Position numbers and translations under genes: made by a program | Notes under the pieces: model-generated | The model's database searches: none | Seen by the model: only the letters and a program-made list of their open reading frames with translations | Told to the model about the DNA's origin: nothing | Source: a bacterium | GTDB lineage: Bacteria > CG03 | DNA: 9,007 nucleotides | NCBI GenBank assembly: GCA_013791675.1 | Contig: VMTI01000021.1 | Location: 1 to 9,007, forward strand | Reading direction: 5' to 3' | In this document: positions 1-6,189 of the stretch, piece after piece | Position numbering within the stretch: the stretch's first letter is position 1 | Layout of the letters: each line of letters starts with the position of its first letter

Positions 1-492
1 CCATGTGCTCAAAAGGACATGCCCCGCGTGCGGAAATTTTGTGTAGGGCGCGAAATAGGCCAGAGCTATTCCGGCGAAGGCGACAGGATTGATAATGTGC
101 CACTCCTCTATGAAACCGATATGCGCGTGAGGGTGCGGAAGCCCTAACATCAACTCGCCCAGATAGGGTATGAGAGAATCGCTGATCGTGGCAATACCGA
201 CGGAACCTATGTAGCCCACAGCGAGCAGCCCGGCCAGAGCGCATTTTCCCTTCAGCCTTCCGCATTTGTAAAGCTGATATAGCGCCGATGTGACCATGGC
301 GCTTAAAAAAACATGCGCCGGATGGAACACATTGAAAATACCGAGCGCCGTTTCTGAGGACATGCCGCTGAAGAATATCATCAAAATAATTCCCGAAGCC
401 GCGCCGGCGGCGGTAAAGGGGGCGTGATGGCGGAGCTCGGTTTTAATTCTTGAAAGCATGCTGTTTTTTTCAAAGGCCTCAAAATTATTCAT
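1..492 (-). CDS. Histidine-rich integral membrane protein, unrecognised family (5' part, runs off window)
   Basis: An open frame of 164 codons starts at ATG 490-492 and reaches the window edge without a stop, so the C-terminus is missing. The start has GGGAG six bases upstream and overlaps the end of trxB by 8 nt, which implies translational coupling. After a charged N-terminus (about residues 1-22) I see four hydrophobic segments, near residues 27-44, 49-73, 84-110 and 133-150, so it is an inner-membrane protein. Histidines recur at or near membrane edges: HH at 22-23, HPAH at 57-60, HPHAH at 120-124, WH at 131-132 and HAGH at 155-158. This pattern would suit metal or haem binding, but that is inference. 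I do not recognise the family. Coupling to thioredoxin reductase hints at a redox or metal-related role. It is certainly a gene; its function is unknown. Confidence 0.75.
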   Translation of the reverse strand, partial: MNNFEAFEKNSMLSRIKTELRHHAPFTAAGAASGIILMIFFSGMSSETALGIFNVFHPAHVFLSAMVTSALYQLYKCGRLKGKCALAGLLAVGYIGSVGIATISDSLIPYLGELMLGLPHPHAHIGFIEEWHIINPVAFAGIALAYFAPYTKFPHAGHVLLSTW

Positions 493-1429
493 AAGCTTCT
501 CCCTTTATTTTTTCAACATATTTAGCCGCTGAAAAAGCGGCGGTGGCGCCGCCCGCGCAGGCTGTGACAACCTGAAAAAGAGCTTGTTTCACGCAATCCC
601 CGCAGGCGAAAACGCCTTCCCTGGAAGTCATCATATCCGCGCTCACTTTTATAAACCCTTTCTCATCCCTGTCCGCAAGCGAAGCGAAAGCTTCCGTGGC
701 GGGGTCATACCCTATGAAAACGAAAACGCCGGCGCAGTCGAGCCCGCTCACGGCGCCGGTTTTCACATTCTCTATTTTCAGGCCCTCGACGGCGCTTGAA
801 CCGCGGATTTCTTTTAACACGGAATTCCACACGAATTCCAGCTTATCATTTTTTTCAGCGGTTTCTCTTATGGACGATGCCGCGCGAAGCCTCCCGCGGC
901 GGTGTATGAGATATACTTTTGAGGCGAATTTTGTCAGAAAGAGAGCCTCGGAAACAGCGGCGTCGCCTCCGCCGGCGACGGCAACCGTTTTATTTCTGAA
1001 AAAAGGAGCGTCACAGATCGCGCAAGAGGAAACGCCATGGCCGGTAAATTCTTTTTCTCCGGGCACATTGAGTTTCCGGGGCACCTTGCCTGCGGCTATT
1101 ATCACAGAAAGGGTCCTGAAAGAGCCGGATGATGTGCCCACATTAAACCCGCCCCCAGGAAGCGCCGTCACTTCTTTAACGTTCGCGCTCTTGATCTCGG
1201 CGCCGAAACGGCGGGACTGTTTTTCAAAAAGCATAATAAGTTCCGCGCCGTTTATGCCCTCCGGAAAACCAGGATAATTGTCTATTTTATCAGTGAGAAG
1301 AAGCTGTCCCCCGACGGCGGATTTTTCAAGAACAATTGTTTTGAGCCCGCCGCGGGAAGCATAAATGCCGGCGGCAAGTCCGGCGGGCCCGCCGCCTATG
1401 ACAACGGTATCAAAAACTACATCTTTCAT
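485..1429 (-). CDS. trxB: Thioredoxin reductase (NADPH, FAD)
   Basis: Cytoplasmic flavoenzyme that passes electrons from NADPH through FAD and a redox disulfide to thioredoxin. The frame is open from an ATG at 1447 (320 aa), but I prefer the ATG at 1429 (314 aa), because GGAGGAAGG lies seven bases before it and would otherwise be coding. Residues numbered from the 1447 start: FAD Rossmann motif GGGPAG 18-23; GQLLLTDKIDNYPGFP, typical of the family, 48-62; redox pair C142-A-I-C145 followed by D146; NADPH motif GGGDAA 159-164; HRRxxxR 182-188; FAD-binding GD 283-284. Both NADPH motifs are intact, so it does not look like a ferredoxin- or flavin-dependent variant. C285 after GD and F291 before QVVTA (often R in the family) are minor departures. 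The length is normal. It lies 55 nt after the radical SAM gene and overlaps the next membrane gene by 8 nt. Confidence 0.95.
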   Translation of the reverse strand: MKDVVFDTVVIGGGPAGLAAGIYASRGGLKTIVLEKSAVGGQLLLTDKIDNYPGFPEGINGAELIMLFEKQSRRFGAEIKSANVKEVTALPGGGFNVGTSSGSFRTLSVIIAAGKVPRKLNVPGEKEFTGHGVSSCAICDAPFFRNKTVAVAGGGDAAVSEALFLTKFASKVYLIHRRGRLRAASSIRETAEKNDKLEFVWNSVLKEIRGSSAVEGLKIENVKTGAVSGLDCAGVFVFIGYDPATEAFASLADRDEKGFIKVSADMMTSREGVFACGDCVKQALFQVVTACAGGATAAFSAAKYVEKIKGEAYE

Positions 1430-1436
1430 TTGCAAA

Positions 1437-1445
1437 CCTTCCTCC
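1437..1445 (-). promoter_or_regulatory. Shine-Dalgarno sequence that decides the trxB start
   Basis: GGAGGAAGG on the minus strand ends seven bases before the ATG at 1429. It overlaps the in-frame upstream ATG at 1447, which itself has only a G-rich run upstream. The spacing favours 1429 as the real start of trxB. Confidence 0.7.
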
Positions 1446-1455
1446 ATATCCCCCG

Positions 1456-1474
1456 CCCCTTTTGTGTAAAGGGG
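1456..1474. repeat. Small inverted repeat between the radical SAM gene and trxB
   Basis: CCCCTTT and AAAGGGG form a perfect 7-bp stem around a 5-nt loop, just before the trxB ribosome binding site. On the minus strand it is followed by CGGGGG rather than a T-run, and the T-run lies before it, so it is not an intrinsic terminator. It could be an mRNA hairpin affecting trxB translation or transcript processing, or chance. Confidence 0.4.
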
Positions 1475-1484
1475 AAAAAGGAAA

Positions 1485-2492
1485 CTATATTTTCTTTTCC
1501 GCTTTTTTTATAAAGTTTTTACGGCCGTGTTTTATCAAAACAACACGCCCCGAAGCCCTCAGGGCATCGGCGATCTTGGCCAGTTCAACAACCCTAAGCC
1601 CAGTCACGGCGGCAAGGTCGATCAGCGTAAGGGGCCGCCTTGAAACAGCCGACACTATTTTATCGTCAACGCCGTCCTTAAAAGCCGGCGATATTTTTTT
1701 AGCGGGCGCTCCCGCAAGCTCAACTTCAAGCGGCGCGAAAAAAGCCGCTATCTTTTTAAGTTTTCCCGCGGACGCCTCGGCAATCGATGCTTCCGTGCCC
1801 GGCCGGACGAGAGAATTAAGCTGAACGGACGAGGGTTTTATTTTCATAAGTGCTTTTTTCAGTTCCGCCAGTTCATCCAGCGTATCATTTATACCTGGAA
1901 CAATAAAAACTTCTACGGCATAATTCCCCGCATAATCCCTGCCGAAAATTTCCAGGCCTTTTATTAATCTCTTCAAATTGACGGCAGAATGCGGACGGTT
2001 TAATTTTTTAAACGCCGCCACCGACACCGCGTCAAGAGAAGGTATGACCTTGTCCGCTCTCATAAGCGCGTCCCTTACGCTTTTAAGATGAAAGAGAGAT
2101 CCGTTGGTGAGAACGCATATTTTGTATTGCGGATAATTGTCTTTAATAACCGCTATAATATCCCCTATCCGGCTGTGGAGCGTAGGTTCGCCAGAACCCG
2201 CGAATGTTATAAAATCAAGGGCGGGTTTTTTCGACAGAAAAGCCCCGAGCTCTTTGGTAACCCCGCGCACAGGCACATATTCCCGGCGGGAAACCGTTAA
2301 ATTAGTCGTGGCGCCGCACTCGCAATAAATGCAGTTAAACGAACAGGTCTTGTGCGGTATGAGGTCAATTCCCAGCGAAAGGCCGAGCCTTCTCGACGGG
2401 ACAGGCCCGAAAAGACAATCAACCTTATTGTCTTTGTGATTGCTCGGCGTTTTATTGCCCCCGTCTTTTACCGAGAGACATTTATTTTTCAT
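1485..2492 (-). CDS. Radical SAM protein of the COG0731 (wyosine-synthase-like) type with C-terminal winged-helix-like region
   Basis: Predicted 335-aa cytoplasmic iron-sulfur enzyme. The signature C50-x3-C54-x2-C57 (CSFNCIYC) binds the [4Fe-4S] cluster that cleaves S-adenosylmethionine. GPVPSRRLGLSLGIDL before it, at about 29-44, is characteristic of the family annotated as COG0731. GSGEPTL at 99-105 is the SAM-contacting glycine-rich motif, followed by VLTNGSL 127-133. Residues about 275-330 read as a small winged-helix-like domain. The natural substrate of the bacterial family is not established, so the wyosine label is only homology. About 26 residues precede the conserved core, more than I expect for the family, so a later start is possible, but no better ATG in frame is evident. 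The start overlaps the stop of the metF remnant by 4 nt (ATGA), with GGGG five bases upstream. Confidence 0.85.
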   Translation of the reverse strand: MKNKCLSVKDGGNKTPSNHKDNKVDCLFGPVPSRRLGLSLGIDLIPHKTCSFNCIYCECGATTNLTVSRREYVPVRGVTKELGAFLSKKPALDFITFAGSGEPTLHSRIGDIIAVIKDNYPQYKICVLTNGSLFHLKSVRDALMRADKVIPSLDAVSVAAFKKLNRPHSAVNLKRLIKGLEIFGRDYAGNYAVEVFIVPGINDTLDELAELKKALMKIKPSSVQLNSLVRPGTEASIAEASAGKLKKIAAFFAPLEVELAGAPAKKISPAFKDGVDDKIVSAVSRRPLTLIDLAAVTGLRVVELAKIADALRASGRVVLIKHGRKNFIKKAEKKI

Positions 2493-2755
2493 ATAAGCCC
2501 CGCGTTTTCTATTATGCGCGAAGCTGATTCCGCCCTGTTCATAACAAAGAAATCGTCTTCAAGTGAAAGCGATTCAAAATGCCCCTCTGGATAAACGGCG
2601 GCGGGGCCGTATGTAACCGACACAAAAAGAGGGTTGTATTTTTTAAGCTCCCCTATAGCGGAATAAAGATTATTCCTTCCCGCGTCCGTTTTCGGCGGAA
2701 AGCACTCAAACGAAACGCCATTCGCCCCCGATGCTAGTTTGTCCGCTATTCTCAT
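2489..2755 (-). pseudogene. metF: Internally deleted methylenetetrahydrofolate reductase (MetF), 88 codons
   Basis: Full-length MetF is a FAD-containing TIM-barrel protein of roughly 290 aa that reduces 5,10-methylene-THF to 5-methyl-THF. Here only the two ends survive in one open frame. Residues 1-50 match the start: SFECFPPKT at 15-23, where E17 corresponds to the catalytic Glu of the SFE-FPPK motif, then NPLFVSVTYG at 41-50. Residues about 67-88 match the end: FFVMNRAESASRIIENAGL resembles the usual C-terminal HFYTLNRAE...ENLGL. The roughly 200 residues forming most of the barrel and the FAD and folate sites are absent, so reductase activity is not expected. The frame is intact, with GGGAG eight bases before the ATG, and its stop overlaps the radical SAM start by ATGA. 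It could be a recent in-frame deletion, an assembly collapse, or a retained short leader that couples translation downstream. Confidence 0.75.
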
Positions 2756-2923
2756 TCAGTCATCTCCCTCAAATTATTTGCTAACAGAGTGCGAAGCTTA
2801 CCTTTAGGTATTGCTCAGCCACACACTGCTCCATTATTTCACCAAGAGAATAACAAATAACCAATATGCTGTCATTAAGGAAATTTGAAAAATGATAATC
2901 CGGAAAAGGCAAAGAATTTATAA
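2756..2923 (-). other. Intergenic junction between the two operons; possible promoter for the left operon
   Basis: This is the only substantial gap in the window. On the minus strand TTGGTT (2859-2864) and TGAAAT (2836-2841) are 17 nt apart and could form a sigma-70-like promoter, but the match is weak. I see no hairpin followed by a T-run that would end the upstream polysaccharide operon. Two tiny frames (about 13 and 17 codons, joined by TAATG) start at 2874 and 2835, but nothing supports them as genes. A short palindrome, TACCTTTAGGTA, lies near 2800-2811. Confidence 0.3.
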
Positions 2924-4807
2924 CTAATCCAAGACACGATATAAATAAAGTTTATCGGATTCACTATAAACCGGATTAAAATAGCGGGGAACAAAATCTT
3001 CAATTGTCCAGTATAAATCAAGAGCATCATCAAGTTTGCTTTTATAAGTTTTTTTGCCATTCGCCAATTCTATCAGTTGATAGTTTCTTTTTATAAAGAC
3101 AATATATTGAATATTTTGAGATTTAAGATACGCCATTACTTCTTTAATATACAGCATCCTCATTAAGTGTGGTTGTGCTGCTAACACATTTACGTTATAA
3201 TAATACTTCATGGGGTAAAGCCGCCCGATAAAAAGGACTCTGGCTTCCGGCGGAATATTATTGTTTATATACTGCAACAATCCATAGGAATCAATTTCGC
3301 CATATTCTTTTTTCAAATATCTCTCCCTGTTCTGAAAACCCAAAAAAAGAGGCAACCGCTTGCCCCCAAAATACAGGCTAAATGCCAGACCCGGCAATAC
3401 CAATGGAAATAAAACCAGAAAATTAATTAAACTTCTGGAATTTAGAAAAACTTTTGCCTTTTCAATTCCATAAGCTGCCAGTATGGAAAAAAGAGCATAA
3501 ATCAAAAAATAATACCGCTGAGTACCTTTAAACGCCTCGGGTAATAGACAAAACATAAGCAAAAAGTATAGCGCTGAGAATGCCATAATCATTTTTAGTT
3601 TTTTGTTTTTTTTAAAAAATAACAATGGCAAACCAAAAGCAATAATGAGTGGTCCGGAAGTTACTGTGTGCCCTCCTAAAAATAGCATTTTTATATCCCC
3701 AAAAAAGCTGCTTAATGACATAAAAGAGGAAACGTTAACTTGCGCGTGATACTTGTACATATCATTAACAGGTAAATTCAACCCAAAAAAAGAAAATGAG
3801 AAAAACGGCAGGGGATTCCCCGTATATATGTAATTCCGCAAAAACCACGGGAAAAAGAGAAAAATAATAATTACAGCGGAAATAAAAAACTTTCCCAGAT
3901 ATCTGCTGAATTTTATCTTCCTCTTTACCAGAAAATAATGGGTGATAAATATAAACAAAGTGAAAATCAAAACGGCATTAATAAGTTTTGAAGCGAAACT
4001 CATACCCGCCATCAAAACTGTTAAATACAACCATTTGCCGCTATCGGTAGAAATTAAACGCATAAATCCCCATACCGAAAGTAAAGAGAAAAACAGGTAT
4101 CCAATATCAATATTAGCTATTCCCGAAGCATTTATTATCGGCGGCATCAGGTAAAATATAGTAGCGGCTAATATCCCGGTTTCCCTGTTTGAAAGATACC
4201 GTGTAAAAAAGAATAACAGCAGCATACATAAAATACCCAAAACGTAACTTATAAGTTTGGCTGTTATTCCATTTCTTAAGATTATTCCATAACCATAAAT
4301 CATCTCAATCTGTAACGGAAAATATGAAAGAAAATTATCGGGAATATCAATCACTTTATGGCTGTCCACATATATTTTCGGAATGGATATATGGTATATT
4401 ATTTCATCGGTGTCGGTCAGAGGCGCATAGTTGAATAATAGATTAAACGGGATTGCTATCGCTAAAAGAATAATTAGAACACGGGCAAATTTACTCCAGT
4501 GCCACTTAAAAAATTTAGCAATAAATTTTCCTGTTTCAGAAAAAACATATTTAACTTCTGAATGACACAAAATAAGACCGGCTATCACAAGACCGTAAAA
4601 CAGCGCCCTGTAAAGCAAACCAAGGAATCCCAAAAACAGAAAAAGATAAGAATAAATGACCAATCCCAGTCCTATGGAAAAAAAGAATTCTTCACTTTTT
4701 GAAGAGAAATTTAATTTTAAAACTTTGAATATTTTTAGCCCTGAGGAAATTGCCAGCGTATAAAATGCCAGTACTAAGAAAATATCAATTATGAATGTTT
4801 TGATCAT
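2924..4807 (-). CDS. Multi-span membrane glycosyltransferase-like protein (GT-C fold, PMT/ArnT type)
   Basis: A 627-aa integral membrane protein. Hydrophobic segments cover most of residues 1-480, and the soluble C-terminal region (about 485-627) probably faces the periplasm. The layout fits GT-C glycosyltransferases, which use polyprenyl-phosphate sugars. Supporting signs are an acidic motif, TDTDE at 131-135, in the first large loop after a membrane segment, where these enzymes carry catalytic acidic residues; FPLQIEMIYGYG at 163-174; and WFLRNYIYTGNPLPF at 321-335, a pattern common in ArnT/PMT-like proteins. It is the most AT-rich gene here. The ATG overlaps the stop of the preceding small ORF by ATGA, with no clear Shine-Dalgarno sequence, so it probably relies on coupling. 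It is last in the sugar operon. Donor and acceptor cannot be read from the sequence; an O-antigen polymerase-type role is a less likely alternative. Confidence 0.75.
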   Translation of the reverse strand: MIKTFIIDIFLVLAFYTLAISSGLKIFKVLKLNFSSKSEEFFFSIGLGLVIYSYLFLFLGFLGLLYRALFYGLVIAGLILCHSEVKYVFSETGKFIAKFFKWHWSKFARVLIILLAIAIPFNLLFNYAPLTDTDEIIYHISIPKIYVDSHKVIDIPDNFLSYFPLQIEMIYGYGIILRNGITAKLISYVLGILCMLLLFFFTRYLSNRETGILAATIFYLMPPIINASGIANIDIGYLFFSLLSVWGFMRLISTDSGKWLYLTVLMAGMSFASKLINAVLIFTLFIFITHYFLVKRKIKFSRYLGKFFISAVIIIFLFFPWFLRNYIYTGNPLPFFSFSFFGLNLPVNDMYKYHAQVNVSSFMSLSSFFGDIKMLFLGGHTVTSGPLIIAFGLPLLFFKKNKKLKMIMAFSALYFLLMFCLLPEAFKGTQRYYFLIYALFSILAAYGIEKAKVFLNSRSLINFLVLFPLVLPGLAFSLYFGGKRLPLFLGFQNRERYLKKEYGEIDSYGLLQYINNNIPPEARVLFIGRLYPMKYYYNVNVLAAQPHLMRMLYIKEVMAYLKSQNIQYIVFIKRNYQLIELANGKKTYKSKLDDALDLYWTIEDFVPRYFNPVYSESDKLYLYRVLD

Positions 4808-4929
4808 TGAAATTTGCTAATAATTGATTGAACTATTTTTTGTGGTAAACACTTTCCAAGGCTAACATAATAGAAAGCATAAATGAAAAAAATCCACACA
4901 AGAAAAAGTGACTTTCTAACATGTTTCAT
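4804..4929 (-). CDS. Small single-span membrane protein, 41 aa, unrecognised
   Basis: A short frame starts at ATG 4927-4929 and stops at 4804-4806. The protein has a basic N-terminus (MKHVRK), one hydrophobic span, SLFLVWIFFIYAFYYVSL at about 7-24, and a polar tail containing KCLPQK and ending in SKFQ. The positive N-terminus suggests the tail lies outside the cytoplasm. It overlaps the stop of the fcl-like stump by 4 nt (ATGA) and the start of the GT-C gene by 4 nt (ATGA), continuing the overlap pattern of the operon. A weak AGAGAAG lies just before the start. I do not recognise it. It could be a real accessory subunit of the next gene's product, or a coupling ORF left after the deletion of the fcl-like gene. 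The double overlap is the main argument for it. Confidence 0.45.
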   Translation of the reverse strand: MKHVRKSLFLVWIFFIYAFYYVSLGKCLPQKIVQSIISKFQ

Positions 4930-5009
4930 TCTTCTCTCAATCTGATAAGCAATGCCTTCCCTATCAGTCCTGTATGTCCGGCAATATATGTTCTATCGCT
5001 TCTCTTCAT
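4926..5009 (-). pseudogene. 5' stump of a GDP-L-fucose synthase-like (Fcl/WcaG/ColC type) reductase-epimerase
   Basis: A frame of 27 codons plus TGA. The residues YIAGHTGLIGKALLIRL at 8-24 match the N-terminal NADP-binding strand and glycine motif of GDP-fucose synthase-type SDR proteins (typically VAGHRGxVGSAIVRRL), including the AGH that is distinctive of that group. The full protein is about 310 aa; here the frame ends right after the first helix. Only 118 nt lie between its stop and the GT-C gene, so the rest is absent rather than frameshifted, and no other frame downstream continues it. It starts inside the 3-dehydrase gene (17-nt overlap), as an intact operon gene would. Such enzymes reduce, and often epimerise, 4-keto-6-deoxy GDP-sugars, the step expected after the preceding genes. 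Confidence 0.7.
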
Positions 5010-6189
5010 AGAGAAACCTGGCAACCAACTCAATAAAATAATCCAAATGTTCCTTTCCTAAGTCCTGATGCACCCCAATATGTATCCCGTTATTGCCTAC
5101 ATACTCAGCATTTGGGAAATCTCCAACTTTATATCCAAGGAATTTAAAAGCTTCACACTGTGTCGGGATGGATGAAAATAGATTTCTTGAATCAACACCA
5201 TTTTCTTCAAGGTATATAACAAATTTATCACGGGTAAATTTCGCGTCCTCGCCAAGAATTATTGGAAAAGCGTGCGGGCCAATTTCCTCGCATGATAGAA
5301 GTTCTACTGTTTTAAGAAAAGGCGAAAATTTTCCAAACCTTTTTTGAAGGTAGAAAAAATTTTTTCTTCTTTTGCGAATAATTTCATCGTAATAATCAAG
5401 ATTGCCTAGCCCCACCGCCGCCTCCAGTTCATTCATCTTGCTGGAAAATCCTATTCTTTCAAACACAAATCTGATATCCGTTCCGCATTTAAACCTTATC
5501 GGGCAGTATCCGTTTTTGGTATTTATCACGCATTCTCTGCATTTACAGGCTCTTCCGTGAGCCCGCAGAGACCTCAAAACTTCGGCGAAACCGGAATTAT
5601 CGGTGACGATTATGCCACCTTCAACCGTAGAAACGATATGCGCTACATACAAACTGAACGTTCCCATGTCCCCTATTGCCCCCGCATTCCTGCCTTTATA
5701 TTTTGCTCCGTGCGCTTCCGCCGCATCTTCTATTACATAGAGTTTATGCTTTCGGGCTATTTCAAGAATTTTATCCATTTCTGCCGGCTTGCCCATTAGA
5801 TGAACAGGCATAATTGCCCGTGTTTTTTTCGTAATTTTTTCTTCAATTTTATCAGGGTCGATATTCAAAGTGTCTCTTCTTACATCCACAAAAACCGGCT
5901 TAAATCCGGCTTGTAAAGGCGCAATTCCTGTTGAAACAAAAGATAGCGCCGGAACAATAACTTCATCGCCCCTTTGCGCTCCGAAATCATATAACACCGC
6001 CAACGCCAAAGCGACGGCGTCTGTCCCGCTTGAAACCGCGACGGCTTCTTTTGTTCCCACGACCTCGGCGAATCTCCTCTCGAATTCCCTCACATACTTG
6101 CCGCCGGAAAGTCTGCGGGAATTCAAAATTTCATTTACCAGCCGCTTTGATTTCTCCGAAACATCGATTGTACCGAAAGAAACCTTCAC
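4993..6189 (-). CDS. PLP/PMP- and iron-sulfur-type nucleotide-sugar 3-dehydrase (RfbH/DdhC/AscC-like, DegT fold)
   Basis: A 398-aa DegT/DnrJ/EryC1/StrS-fold enzyme starting at GTG, with GGAG seven bases upstream. SSGTDA at 53-58 contacts the cofactor phosphate and IEDAAEAHGA at 153-162 holds the Asp (D155) that binds the pyridine nitrogen. Where aminotransferases have the Schiff-base lysine (S-F-x-x-x-K...EGG), this protein reads SLYVAHIVSTVEGG (179-192), placing H184 at that position. His replaces Lys in the sugar 3-dehydrases ColD and RfbH/DdhC. CKCRECVINTKNGYC at 215-229 gives C-x-C-x2-C-x8-C, close to the C-x-C-x2-C-x7-C that binds [2Fe-2S] in CDP-hexulose 3-dehydrase (E1). The expected reaction is removal of the C3 hydroxyl of a 4-keto-6-deoxy nucleotide sugar. 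E1 needs an iron-sulfur flavoprotein reductase, which is not in this window. It overlaps hddC by 4 nt (GTGA). Confidence 0.82.
   Translation of the reverse strand: MKVSFGTIDVSEKSKRLVNEILNSRRLSGGKYVREFERRFAEVVGTKEAVAVSSGTDAVALALAVLYDFGAQRGDEVIVPALSFVSTGIAPLQAGFKPVFVDVRRDTLNIDPDKIEEKITKKTRAIMPVHLMGKPAEMDKILEIARKHKLYVIEDAAEAHGAKYKGRNAGAIGDMGTFSLYVAHIVSTVEGGIIVTDNSGFAEVLRSLRAHGRACKCRECVINTKNGYCPIRFKCGTDIRFVFERIGFSSKMNELEAAVGLGNLDYYDEIIRKRRKNFFYLQKRFGKFSPFLKTVELLSCEEIGPHAFPIILGEDAKFTRDKFVIYLEENGVDSRNLFSSIPTQCEAFKFLGYKVGDFPNAEYVGNNGIHIGVHQDLGKEHLDYFIELVARFLYEEKR

Noticed and set aside
696..1277. Plus-strand open frame of 193 codons
   Set aside because: It lies wholly antisense to trxB, which has full family motifs; the plus-strand product is Ser/Pro-rich with no recognisable domain, typical of a shadow in GC-rich coding DNA.
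1456..1474. Hairpin considered as an intrinsic terminator before trxB
   Set aside because: The T-run is on the wrong side of the stem for minus-strand transcription, and no T-run follows it on the plus strand.
1462..1824. Plus-strand open frame of 120 codons
   Set aside because: Antisense to the C-terminal part of the radical SAM gene and of biased composition; no independent support.
2784..2874. Two tiny frames joined by TAATG in the intergenic gap
   Set aside because: Only about 13 and 17 codons, no Shine-Dalgarno sequence and no recognisable motif; chance is the simpler explanation.
2875..3060. Minus-strand open frame of 61 codons at the end of the GT-C gene
   Set aside because: Overlaps the GT-C C-terminus in another frame; hydrophobic only because of AT-rich codons, and no start signal is evident.
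4804..4925. Frameshifted continuation of the Fcl-like gene
   Set aside because: None of the three frames after its TGA resembles the rest of an Fcl protein, and the space is too short by several hundred bases, so this is loss of sequence, not a frameshift.
4993..6189. Ordinary DegT sugar aminotransferase
   Set aside because: The Schiff-base lysine position is His, and an E1-type Cys cluster is present, which fits 3-dehydration rather than transamination.
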